Source of the DNA: Halichondria panicea
Lineage: Eukaryota; Porifera; Demospongiae; Suberitida; Halichondriidae
Assembly (NCBI RefSeq): GCF_963675165.1
Contig: NC_087388.1
Coordinates: 1,032,800-1,096,799, forward strand
Direction of reading: 5' to 3'
DNA length: 64,000 bases
A program made the position numbers and the translations under genes. Shown piece after piece: positions 1 through 14,627 of the stretch (position 1 is the stretch's first letter; every line of letters starts with the position of its first letter). The notes under the pieces are model-generated. The model saw only the letters and a program-made list of their open reading frames with translations. It was not told where the DNA came from and did no database searches.

Positions 1-96
1 TGGCAGTTAGTAGTTGGCAGTTGGCAGTTGGGAGTTGGCAGTTGGTAGTTGGCGCAGTTGGCAGTTGGCAGTTGGCAGTTGGCAGTTGGTAGTTCG
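1..96. repeat. Minisatellite of TTGGCAG/TTGGTAG-type units
   Basis: Short units of the form ttggcag, ttggtag and ttgggag repeat without interruption from the window edge to about 96. The array reappears as its reverse complement at about 565-656, so the two arrays probably form the ends of one foldback element. The left end is cut by the window edge. Confidence 0.8.
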
Positions 97-564
97 TGAC
101 CTTTAAACTTCCCAACGAACTAATTAATGCCAGGAATTATCTTAAGCCTTCATTGATGGGGGCAAGCCCTACTTATACATTGTATAGTGGACACACGTTA
201 GTGCCGTCTGAGGCCAGTAAACTTAAAAGACTACATCTTATACGCCAGTTAGCAAATGTTGTAATAGATCTTTGCACTCCCTCTAATCTTTTAACCATAA
301 CTTTAAATGGCCTCAATAGAATCTAAGATTTGCCATGCAAAACCTGTTTCTATAATGCTCCCCCCCCCGTACTAGGAATATAGGTGCATGGGGATTAGAC
401 TTTAAATTACCTCCCTACCTAGATGTGTAGACTCTACATATAAAGATTAATATTGCCGTCTTAGGCCAGCTAGATCTATTGGTGTCAGTATCATAATTTT
501 AACTTACATAAAAGCAGGCTAATTATTGTTGCAAAGTTAAAGGTTATACGAACTACTAACTATA

Positions 565-656
565 TACCAACTGCCAACTGCGAACTACCAACTCCCAACT
601 CCCAACTGCGAACTACCAACTCCCAACTGCCAACTACCAACTGCCAACTACCAACT
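565..656. repeat. Inverted partner minisatellite (CCAACTGCCAACTAC units)
   Basis: Tandem units of ccaactgc, gaactacc and ccaactcc are the reverse complement of the array at 1-96. The 470 bases between the arrays hold no convincing gene. Together they look like a non-autonomous foldback element with tandem-repeat arms. Confidence 0.75.
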
Positions 657-827
657 AGAGTAGCACTCAGGGCCACCGTAAAATTATCACACCAAGTCTT
701 AGAGTGGCAGTTGATATAAAGAGTTGAACAGCAGTCGATGTTCATAAAATCATAAATTTATAACAATACCCCAAATTACTAATTGCTATCTCAAATAAGT
801 ACGACTATATATAGTAGCAAGAGTTTA

Positions 828-1139
828 TGATAGAGAGAGAGTATCGAACGTAGGCATACTGTGTATCAGATGTATGCGGAGAGTAACGTGACTTCCTGTA
901 TCTGTCACAAGCTTGGAATTTGCACACTGACCAATCCAGTGTGGGTGATGTAATCTATCAAGAAAGTAGATTACATCACCCACACTTGGATGGGTTGATA
1001 GATGACATCACCCACGCTTGGATTGGTCAGTGTGCAAATTCCAAGCTTGTGACAGATACAGGAAGTCACGTTACTCTCCGCATACATCTGATGTACAGTA
1101 TGCCTACGTTCGATACTCTCTCTCTATCATAAACTCTTG
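828..1139. mobile_element. Foldback MITE, about 312 bp, arms about 135 bp
   Basis: The sequence from caagagtttatgatag reads back as its reverse complement to ctatcataaactcttg. A 7-bp direct repeat, atagtag, flanks it at 821-827 and 1140-1146, as expected for a target-site duplication. The centre holds extra copies of a catcacccac motif. The 70-aa open frame inside it (920-1132) is a by-product of the palindrome. Confidence 0.85.
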
Positions 1140-1146
1140 ATAGTAG

Positions 1147-1620
1147 CCTTGGGTCACAGAAATCATTACTTGTAGATGTAGACTGTATACATGTGTTTGA
1201 TAAATAAATAATTAACCCAAGGCAAGTGGGCAGATACGGGTTATATAATTATAGTAGTCTGTTGGTATGTGTGTGTGTGTCCATGATTCTGAGTCTGCTC
1301 ACCTGGATGCTATGGCACTGCGTTTGCAGCATGGATATAGCCTCAACAAACAAGTTATTGCGAGAGGCATTAGCACAGCGCAGCGCTTGTACCACTCGTA
1401 GCAATGCAAGCTAATAGGATGATGTGGTCGGACTACATCCTGTGTAATAATTATCATCCAGATATATTTACCACATCCTGCGTGATATTTATACTACCCA
1501 CGCATGTACTGTACTTACAACAGTAGTACGCATTAGTTATTGCCCAGCACATGCCAAATATTGCACTGGAGCAACATAATGCCCGAGGGCCGCAGTGCAA
1601 CATGCCATATATTGCACTGC
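1147..1620. other. Intergenic, no gene seen
   Basis: AT-rich sequence with short open frames only. A stretch near 1360-1380 (gcgagaggcattagcacagc) recurs near 63333, so part of this is dispersed repeat. Around 1505-1530 a short segment resembles the upstream region of copy B near 14300. Confidence 0.4.
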
Positions 1621-1626
1621 ATTATA

Positions 1627-1864
1627 CCAAGGGCGTATGAAGAGAAGAGGGCATGCAACTACATCCTATTACAAATGGGCAGGGGTTTATGTCTAAAAAT
1701 AGTAAAGAATGTATTGCACGTGCACTTTATACTCTTTATTCCCTAGTGGGCGGTGGCTAAACATGGCTAAATATAGCATATCCTGCTGACTCATCAATAA
1801 TATGATGCATACAGTATACATGTACATTGTGAGTTGCATGCCCTCTTCTCTTCATACGCCCTTG
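1627..1864. mobile_element. Foldback MITE, about 238 bp
   Basis: The left arm starts ccaagggcgtatgaagag and the right arm is its reverse complement over about 33 bp. A direct repeat attata lies on both sides (1621-1626 and 1865-1870). There is no coding content. Confidence 0.75.
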
Positions 1865-1870
1865 ATTATA

Positions 1871-2098
1871 CCGTATAGCGCGAAATTTTCAAGGCACTAT
1901 ATATTTCGTGGATTGGCCTCTAAAAGCATTTCGTTGCACAATGTTCGTGGAATGACTGCGCCACGCCTTAAAATCTTTGCACGTTATAGCAGATAATTCT
2001 AATTAAAGAACAATTTTCGTGGACTTAATTTTCGTGTAGGATTGCTAACCCACGAAATCCGCGAAAATTAAGTCCCTCGAAAATTTCGCGCTATACGG
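1871..2098. mobile_element. MITE of the CCGTATAGCGCGAAA family, TA target site
   Basis: Terminal inverted repeats beginning ccgtatagcgcgaaattt bound 228 bp, with TA on both sides. A second copy lies at 39697-39930. The TA site and compact palindromic structure suggest a Tc1/mariner-like non-autonomous element. It abuts the previous foldback element, so the two insertions are side by side. Confidence 0.85.
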
Positions 2099-2364
2099 TA
2101 CCGTATGCAGTGCAATCTATGGTATAGTGATGCAACATGCCATGCATATACAGAGCACTGGGTTGCTTTGATATGCCCCTCACTGGGCAACAAAATCTTT
2201 TGGCCACAATGAGCATGCAGTAAGTATATGGGATTACTCAGATTGCAGGATTCTACCCGACTGCATTGGGATTCGCCATGCATCAATGCATTACAAAAGC
2301 GATGCAAGGCGATGCAAGCTAATAGGGTGCATGCATGGTGGGTGGTGCTTTAGGTTGAATCTGT

Positions 2365-2491
2365 CTGCTAATATCATTGACCACAACATTGTAGCGTATA
2401 TATATATGCTATAATGATACAATACAATAGCACTATTAATTATGTAGATCTTAAAATTTATGCCTATACCTTATTGTGTAGTCACACAGAG
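2365..2491 (+). promoter_or_regulatory. 5' region of copy A, shared with copies B and E
   Basis: The segment contains a TATA-rich stretch (tatatatatatgctataa) and a block from caatagcacta to gtcacacagag that also sits just before the start of copies B (about 14565-14627) and E. The string ttattgtgtag just before tcacacagag looks like a splice acceptor, so the true transcript start may lie upstream of a 5' UTR intron. Conservation is visible; promoter function is inferred. Confidence 0.45.
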
Positions 2492-5400
2492 ATGGCTGGC
2501 GAAAGCCAGTCATGTGATACTCCCCTGCACACTGCTGCAAGCCGTGGGGACTTAGATGAGGTCAGAGAGTTGTTGAAAACAAAGCAATATGAAGTGGACG
2601 CCAGAAACTCACACAATCAAACATCTCTTCATCTCGCATGTGCTAATGGTCATCCTGATACGGTTTGGACACTAGCCAATCACTTCGGTGCTGACATAGG
2701 AGCTATTGATAATGGCGATAATACACCATTGCTCTTTGCTGCCAAGAGCAAACATGTACAAATAATTATCATGTTACTTCTATTATCAATGTGTGGTAGA
2801 CGCCTCTCCAACGGAGACTACTTGTCCTGTTACTTTAGCCGTAGTCAAATGGATTCTCATCACGTTAAAGTCTTTGAGGATGTCCTCTTTGAGTATTACA
2901 ATGATTCTGAAGCTGTGGAGAAAACAATGCATCTGATAAGCAAATTCTTTGTTGATTACGTTCAATTCAAGGATTATAAAGATGATGGCTTTATTGCATT
3001 GTTTGTAGCTGCATCACTCGGTCTCAAAGACTTGATTAATCGGTTAGTTACAGAGAATAAAGTAGACCTGAATATTAGGGGATTCCATGGCTTGTCTGTT
3101 CTCCACTGTGCCTGTTTTGGAGGACACATCCTGCTCATGGAGAATCTTATTTCAGAACATCGTATGGACCTTTCTGTGAAAGATAACGGTGGGCAATCAA
3201 TTTTGATTTACGCAGCATTAAAGGGGGCTCCATATTCATGCAATGGTGATCACATAGAACTGATAGACAAACTGGTGTTGGAATATGGCCTCAATCCTGC
3301 AAATAGAGATGATAATGGAAACACACCTCTACATATTGCAGCCATGGCAGGACATGTTGAAACTGTGAGACACCTGATCACGAAGCACAGTGCTCATATT
3401 GACTACATTAATAATCAAAACAATACACCATTGATGCTAGCTGCACTGAATGGTCATACACATGTTTTGGATGCCTTAGTCAAAGAATTCAACAGCAGTT
3501 GTCATGTCCGAGCATATAATGGTTTTACTCTCCTTCATAAAACATGCTATGGTGGCCATATAGAACTAATAAACAAATTGGTGATGGAATATGGCCTTGA
3601 TATTGCGGATAGAGATGATAGTGGAAACACACCTCTACATATTGCAGCCATGGCAGGACATGTTAAAACAATGAGACACCTGATCAGTAAGCACAGTGCT
3701 GATATCGATTGCACTAATAATCAAAACAATACACCATTGATGCTGGCTGCACTGAATGGTCATACAGATGTTTTGGATGCATTAATCAAGGAATTCAACA
3801 GCAGTTGTCAAGTCCAAGGTTACCATGGAGGTACTCTTCTTCACTATGCATGTTATGGTGGCCATATAGAACTGATAGACAAACTGGTGATGGAATATGG
3901 CCTCGACCTCGCAAATAGAGATGATAATGGATACACGCCTCTACATATTGCAGCCATGTCCGGACATGTTGAAGCAGTGAGACACTTGATCAGTAACCAC
4001 AGTGCTGATATTGACTGCATTACAAATCAGAACAATACACCATTGATGCTAGCTGCACTAAATGGTCATATGGATGTTTTGGATGTGTTAGTCAAAAAAT
4101 TCAACGGCAGTAGTCATGTCCGAGGATACAATGGTCGTACTCTCCTTCACTATGCATGCTATGGTGGCCATATAGAACTGATAGACAAACTGGTGAAGGA
4201 ATATGGCCTAGATCCTGCAGATAGAGATGATGATGGAGACACACCTCTGCACATTGCAGCCATGAAAGGGCGTGTTGAAGCAGTGAGACACCTGATCAGT
4301 AAGCACAGTGCTGATGTTGACTGCATTACAAATCAGAAAAATACACCATTGATGACAGCTGCACTAAAATAATGGTCATATGGATGTTTTAGATACGTTA
4401 GTCAAAGAATTTAACAGCAATCGTCACGTTCGAGGATACAATGGTTTTACTCTCCTTCACCAAGCATGCGCAGGTGGCCATATAGAACTGATAGATAAAC
4501 TGGTGATGGAATATGGCCTCGATTTCACAGATAGAGATGATGATGGAGACACACCTCTACATATTGCAGCCATGAAAGGACATGTTGAAACAGTGAGACA
4601 CCTGATTACTCAACACAGTGCTGATATTGACTATATTAATAATCAGAACAATACACCATTAATGACAGCTGCACTAAATGGTCATGTGGATGTTTTGGAT
4701 GTGTTAGTTAAAAAATTCAACAGCAGTTGTCATGTCCGAGGATACAATGGTTTTACTCTCCTTCACTATGCATGCGCAGGTGGTCATATAGAACTGATAG
4801 ACAAATTGGTGATGGAATACTTCCTCTATCTCCCAGATAGAGATGGTGATGGTGACACACCTCTACATATTGCAGCCATGAATGGACATGTTGAAGCAAT
4901 GAGACACCTGATCAGGAAGTACAATGCTGATATTAATTGCACTAATAACCAAAACAATACACCATTGATGTTAGCTGCGCTGAATGGTCATGTGGATGTT
5001 TTGGATGTTTTATTCAAAGAATTCAACTGCAATTGTCAAGTCCGAGGTTACCATGGAGGTACTCTTCTTCACTATGCATGTTATGGTGGCCATATAGAAC
5101 TGATAGACAAACTGGTGAAGGAATATGGCCTAGATTCCACAGATAGAGATGATGATGGAGACACACCTCTACATATTGCAGCCATGAAAGGACATGTTGA
5201 AACAGTGAGACACCTGATCAGTAAGCACAGTACTGATATCGATAGCACCAATAATAGCACTAAAAATCGATTGTTTTTGAATGTGCCAGTCAAAGAATTT
5301 AACGGTAGCCGAGGATACAATGGTCGCACCGTCCTTCACTCTGCATGCTGTGGTGGCAATTTAGAACTGATAGACAAACTGGTGATGGAATATGGCCTCC

Positions 5401-8400
5401 ATCTCACAGCTAAAGATAATAATGGAAACACACTTCTACATATGGCAGCCATGTTTGGACATGTTGAAGCAGTGAGACACCTGATCAGTAAGCACAGAGC
5501 TGATATTGATTGTACTAATAATAACAACAACACTCCATTGATGTTAGCTGCACTGAACAATCATGTGATCGTTTTGGATGTGCTAGTCAAAGAATTCAAC
5601 AACAGTTATCATGTCCAAGGATACAATGGTTATACTCTCCTTCACTCTGTGTGCGAACGTGGCCATATAGAACTGATAGACAAACTGGTGATAGAATATG
5701 GCCTCAATCTCACAGATAGAGATAATGATGGAAACACACCTCTACATATTGCAGCCATGAAAGGACATGTTGAAACAGTGAGACATTTAATTACTCAGCA
5801 CAAAGTTGATATCAATATCACTAATAATATAAACTCTACCCCTTTGTGTTTAGCTGCTGAATGTGGTCGTAAAATTGTGATGCATGCCCTGATTAAAAAG
5901 TTCCACTGCAGTCCACATTTCAGAGGCTACAATGGTCAAACTCTGCTACACTATGCTTGTCAAAACGGTCACGTAGAACTATTGAATAAACTGGTAACTG
6001 AATATAGGGTGGATCCAACCATCAGAGACAACGATGGGAACACACCTCTGCATGTTTTGTGTCGTACTCCGTATACTGACGAAGAGAAGCTGGGAACAAT
6101 ACTTTGCAAGTTCCAGTACTGGACAGTGTTTCAAGTTAATAATGATGGCAACACTCCTCTTCACACAGCAACTCTCTTTGAACAATCTTGTTGTGCACGC
6201 TTACTATTGCAGAAGTACAAAGCTCCACTTTTTGTGCGAAATAAAAAGGGGGAGACTGCCCTTGATGTAGCTAAAGCTCAAAAAAGTCACGAAATTCTCA
6301 CTATTTTCCAAACTCATAATTCTGAAATCCAGTCAACCTATCAGCAACTAGATAAACTTGCTAAGCAAGAGTTTGGTGATGAAAAGCACCTCACCAGAAT
6401 ATTTGTTGTAGGTCATCCAGGTGCAGGGAAATCCACAATTATTGAGACTATCAAAAAAGAAGGCTTTTTCAGCTACTTCAGCACATCAACTGTTGTACCT
6501 CACACTGCAGGCATTGTTCCAAGTACTTATGACAGTAATGCTTACGGAAAAATGATACTCTACGATTTTGCGGGTGATTCCGAGTACTACTCCTCACATG
6601 CTGCAATTATGGAGTCAATCAACACATCAAAAGGGAGTAATATTTACTTTATAGTTTGTGATTTGAGTAAGGGAGAAGAAGCTGCTGCCACAAAATACAG
6701 CTACTGGCTTTCGTTTCTATCCTACAATATTAAGCAATTCTCAAACACAATTATTCTGCCAGTGGGAAGCCATGCTGATGTCATTAACAGAACGTCAATT
6801 GAACAAACTTTACGTGTGCTTCACAGTATTTCACAAAAGTTTTGTGAGAGCTCCAAGATTGATGATTTACACATTGAACAAAGTGTTGCTCTTGATTGTC
6901 GTAAACGAGGAGCTGTAGTGAATGATATAAAAAATCTTACTAAGAGATTCTCCAAATTAGTATCCCCAATCGGACTTTCCCCAGAGACAAGCACTCTCTT
7001 GGGATTGTTAAAGAAAGACTTTGAACAAGTTACAGCTTGCAAAGTTAGCCTCCTTATCTCTCACATAGAAGATACTGGAATTCCGCTGCCACTAACTTCT
7101 TCATCACTATACACTCTCATAAGAGAGTTACATGATTTGGGCCTGCTAATGGTGATAGAGAGAGAAGGGGACTTCATTGAGAACCACATAATCATTCTCA
7201 AGATATCAACCTTCACATCAGATGTACACAATAAACTGTTTTCAGAGTCTGCTAAAGCTGACCTCACAGAGCACATTGATCAACTCAAGCTCAGCGTAGG
7301 CATTATTCCAGAATCACTACTGGAGAAAGTGCTGCCAAAGTACATCACCAAGGAAAGTCTACTTAAGCTTCAGTACTGTCAAGAAATTGAGAATTTGCAC
7401 GTGGAAAAAGACCACACTCTTTCTCAATTCACTTCTGAGCCAGTACCAACAGATAGTGAATCTCATCTATTTTTCCCTGCTTTATGTGATCTCAAACTCG
7501 AGAAAATTCAATGGCCTAAATTCGACGGTGATAAGATTACTTTGGGATGGTATGCTAAATGTGATGATGACGGATTTGACTTCTTTCCAACACGATTTCT
7601 TCATGTGCTTATCGTTCACCTCTCTCACAACTTTGCATTAAAACAAAGCTTGCCAACAAGTCACAGACTCTCTTTAGTAACTGATGATAATAGTTCTTTG
7701 ATTGCGAAGGTATACGCTGCCAATCCTCGCTGTCAAGTCTGGTCGACTGGTCTGCATTGGCTTATGAAGAACGGAGTGGAGATATTTGTCGATATGCCTA
7801 AAGACGCTGATAGTAAAGATCTGATTGTACTAGCAAGAAGTGACATTGAAGATCAAGTCGAATGTTCCAAAACTCTGCAACTAGTTATTCAGAAGGTAGT
7901 CAAAGCAAAAGTTGAATTCTGTGCTAGTATAGTGCCAACTGTTTACCTTCTTGATCCAAGCAACCTCAAGGATGAACCTTTTACAAATGCTAGAAATGCA
8001 CCTAAATATGTTCTAATAGATATCGAAGAAGCACTCGGAGAATGCACTAAGCGAGTCATGGATAAAGAAGGACGATGCTTCTCCTCTCCGATCAATGATT
8101 GGATCAGCCCAACAAAATGGGCCATATCTTACTGGAGTAAGTTTCACGCACACATACCCACATATTTAATTTATTCCCTTGTTACGGTACTATACAGATT
8201 TGTTTTTTCCAATGGATACCTTCTTGGTTCATTCTGCTCTGCAAGAAGTGAATGATGCTCAATGGAAACTGCTGGGAATGAGTCTTCCGATCCTCTGGAA
8301 CAAATTAGATGACATTGAGAAAAATGAATCATCATTCCCTGGTGACAATGCTAAGAAAGAAGAAGTAATTCGACTGTGGATGTCTCAAGAACCAACCTGG

Positions 8401-8833
8401 ATAGTGTTGGTAGAGGCTCTCAGTCAATCTGCATATGGATGGTCACAGAATTCAAGTCAAATCTCACAACAGCACAGTAAGTACCTCACAATCATTGGCT
8501 ATATTAATTATTCACTGCTTATTTATGCATGCATTTTATAAATTGTATATAGATGTGCCTCTACAAAGGAAAATTCTCGAAAACGATTCATCCGTCTGTC
8601 CTGACAAGGATTTTCTCCAATCGTTTGCTGCCATCATTGGCTCTCGATGGCAGTGTCTTGCTTCTCCTCTCTCCCTCACTTCTGAAGACATTGTGAGCAT
8701 CAAGAGAGAGACAAGAGGAGTAGAGCCGACTAGACAAGCACTCATCGTGCTGCAGAAGTGGGCAGCCAGGGAGACGGCAACTTATGGTCAGTTGAGAGAG
8801 AGGCTCCGTACACTCTCAGTGTTTCATATCTGA
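2492..8833 (+). pseudogene. Copy A: ankyrin-Roc-COR-Death-Death gene split by a 4-nt insertion
   Basis: Exon 1 runs from the ATG at 2492 (MAGESQS, aligned with the starts of B, C and E) to 8136. Exon 2 is 8198-8476 and exon 3 is 8553-8833. Donors are GTAAGT, acceptors are AG, and all introns are phase 1. Exon 1 encodes about ten ankyrin modules of about 102 residues, then a P-loop (GHPGAGKST), a G3-like motif (DFAGDSEYYSSH), a G4-like motif (VGSHAD) and a COR-like region. Exons 2 and 3 each encode a Death domain. At 4367-4372 four extra bases (aata) relative to the sister modules create a TAA at 4370 and shift the frame, so the reading frame resumes separately at 4380. The GTPase and Death parts are otherwise intact. 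This is either a recent pseudogene or an assembly error. Expected role: intracellular signalling by a ROCO GTPase, resembling DAPK1 without its kinase. Confidence 0.85.
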
Positions 8834-9124
8834 GAAATTTAGTATCATGCATCACACCACATCGCTACTTTAATGCATCTACTGTAGATACATTTTTTGT
8901 GTCACTGAACTTTCAGAACTCGTGCTTTGCCATTAAATTTAAGCAAAAATACGTTCTAGTCTACTGCAATTTAATTTCTGTACTGCCTGCAACACACTAT
9001 AATAATATACAACCTTCAAAAAATCACATAATTTTGTTAGCCCTTTACTAGTTTCTTAATGTTGTCAATTCTCTTATTAGTCAAATGCTTCCCCCAAGTG
9101 ATTTTTGTCTATAGCTTTTTTGTT

Positions 9125-9712
9125 GTACAAAAGTTCTGTTACAGCAGCTCCAAGATTGATGATTTACAAATCGTTGCTCTTAATTGATGTTATAGCGCGA
9201 GGAACTGTATAGTTAGAATTACCATCCCCCATCAGACTTTCCCCGGAGACAAACTCTCTCCTGGAAAAAAACTTTGAACATGTTCCAGCTTGCAAAGTTA
9301 AGCCACATCCGTTCTCTCACATAGAAACTGGAATTCTGTTGCCTATAAATTCTTCGTCACTATATATATAGTTATGTACACTCTATTAAGAGAATTACGG
9401 TCTGCTAATGGTGATAGAGAGAGCTAGAAGGGGACTATTGATATATAATGATTATCAAGATCTCAACGTTCACATAGGCTGTACAATAAACTGTTCAGAT
9501 TCTGCTATAGAGCGGACCTCACCATGCTAGCAGGCACATCGATTAACTCAAACTCATGATCAGTGCAGGCATTATTCTAGAATCATTGCTATAGAGAGTA
9601 CTAATAGAGTACATCACAAAATACTTAAGGTGTAGTACTGCCATGAAATTGAAAATGTTCAAGTGGGAAGAGGATCGCTCAATTCATTTTTTGACCAGTA
9701 AAGGGTTCTACT
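9125..9712 (+). pseudogene. Relic A': eroded Roc-COR fragment of the same family
   Basis: Downstream of copy A, sequence close to the late Roc and COR coding region can be followed (for example agctccaagattgatgattta, ggaatt-type and gtgatagagagag blocks) with many deletions and stops. It begins at the same point of the gene as relic D, just after the segment encoding SQKFC, so both relics descend from one truncated copy. There is no ankyrin part and no Death part. It ends about 180 bp before the DUS2 stop. Confidence 0.75.
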
Positions 9713-9744
9713 AAAGTAAAATCTCTAATTGCATGTGTGCTATA

Positions 9745-9797
9745 GCCTCGATCTCAATGCAGGCCGCACTTCCTCGAAGAGTGGGAGGCCGGCTAGT
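9745..9797. mobile_element. Short MITE remnant (TAGCCTCGAT...GGCCGGCTA)
   Basis: The sequence starts tagcctcgatctcaatgcag and ends aggccggcta, with a central gcacttcctcgaagagtg that recurs near 21390-21410. It belongs by its ends to the TAGCCTCGATCCC family seen in copy E, but it is degenerate. Confidence 0.45.
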
Positions 9798-9895
9798 GTG
9801 CTACTGTACTCTGGAATGAACTTCTTGTCATTGACACATAAATAGTGGTTGAAAAAAGACAGCTGTACAAACATAACAGGCAATATTTGCTATGG

Positions 9896-13302
<3,407 letters not shown>

Positions 13303-13365
13303 TTAGAATGGATTCCTCTTGCAATACCACATCTATTCTTATTAAATGCAGCTTTCAATTTCGAT

Positions 13366-13445
13366 TTGATTCGAGCCCCTCCCACTGTCAGCTAGAAAAA
13401 AACAAGCCCTGAACAAGCATTGAACAAGCTACCAAGCAGACTGCA
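13366..13445 (+). promoter_or_regulatory. Possible 5' exon or promoter module ahead of copy B
   Basis: The motifs cccctcccac and caagctaccaagcaga...gactgcaaga recur in order at 24270-24360 (+) and 44800-44880 (-), and the second half also at about 55660-55630 (-). Here the block ends in a donor-like cag|gtatt. The recurrence upstream of family members suggests a shared 5' UTR exon or promoter. Function is inferred. Confidence 0.35.
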
Positions 13446-13868
13446 AGACTGCATCAGGTATTAAACAAAACTCGCTGCTTACAGCCGGTCATAGTGAATA
13501 CAGGGTGTCGTTTGTGTCAAAATTTAAGTTTTTAAAATCAGTTGATGTTACGTTTAGGTCACTCCAGGAAAGTTCTCTTAGCAAACGGGCAGGTGAATTT
13601 TTTCTTGATTGATAACTCATTGTGTTTCACCTTTGTATGAATACGATTATTGTATGATGATTATTGTATGAATAGCATTTACGCACTATGCTGTGTCACA
13701 TAGATCATTGTATGCATGCATGGTGGAAATAGAATCAAGGACATTATGATGTGGGCAGTGAATCAGAAATAGGGGTTGGTAGATTATGCTCGAGCTATTA
13801 CGCTATTCTTTTATGCTCAAGTTAACAGCCTATTATTCTAAAATTGCCTATTATTATTTTTGAATCAC

Positions 13869-13926
13869 CTATTGAATTGTGCTTTGGAGGAATAATGTGG
13901 GAATCCACATTATTTCTCCAAAGCAC
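13869..13926. repeat. Perfect-type hairpin in the 5' flank of copy B
   Basis: The strand reads tgtgctttggaggaataatg and then returns as its reverse complement, giving a stem of about 25 bp. The same hairpin is preserved in the other arm at about 53588-53641. It is probably a small foldback element that predates the duplication. Confidence 0.7.
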
Positions 13927-14627
13927 AACATAGACCCCATGTCATCGCACAAGTAACATCAAAAAATAATAGATAATAGAATAGATAATGGCCACATGAC
14001 TCTACATTAACACTATAAATACAAAAGGTCAAGTAGATATGATTAACCATCAGTAAATCCATCATGGCCACCAGGCCTACTACTATGATTCGTACTGACC
14101 TGTACTTCCAAAACCTGCCGATTATTATCGTAATTGTTAAAATGGTGCCTATAATGCGTGGTAGAAAATAGAGTAGATTCACATAATTATTCAAAATAAC
14201 AAAAAAATAACATAAAAAAATAACAAAAAAAACCAACGTACTATAGCTACTATACTCGTGGCCGCCCACGTGCGCCCCGGGTAATAATCATATACATCCA
14301 TGTACAGCTACTGTATTTACAACAGTAGTACAATCCTTTGATATCTGACCACAATGAGCAACTTAACATTATAAATTATTTGGCGAGCATAATCACGATT
14401 TCAAAATTAAATCATGCTAGCTGGGCATTATTGCTGTATGGCATTATTGATGCATTACCAGGACTCTTTGGGCAGATTATACTAGCTCGCGATTCTCACC
14501 ACTTTTTTAAACTATATACCTGCTAATACGGTACTATAATAATATACTTAAAGGCTGTATAGTAACAATAGCACTACAGGCTTAAAATTTATATCTATAT
14601 ACTTTATTGTGTATAGTCACACAGAGA

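Noticed and set aside
5081-5560. Minus-strand open frames across the ankyrin exons (also at 16271-17452 and 49617-50492)
   Set aside because: They are antisense shadows of the ankyrin repeats, repeat with the module period, and show no independent conservation.
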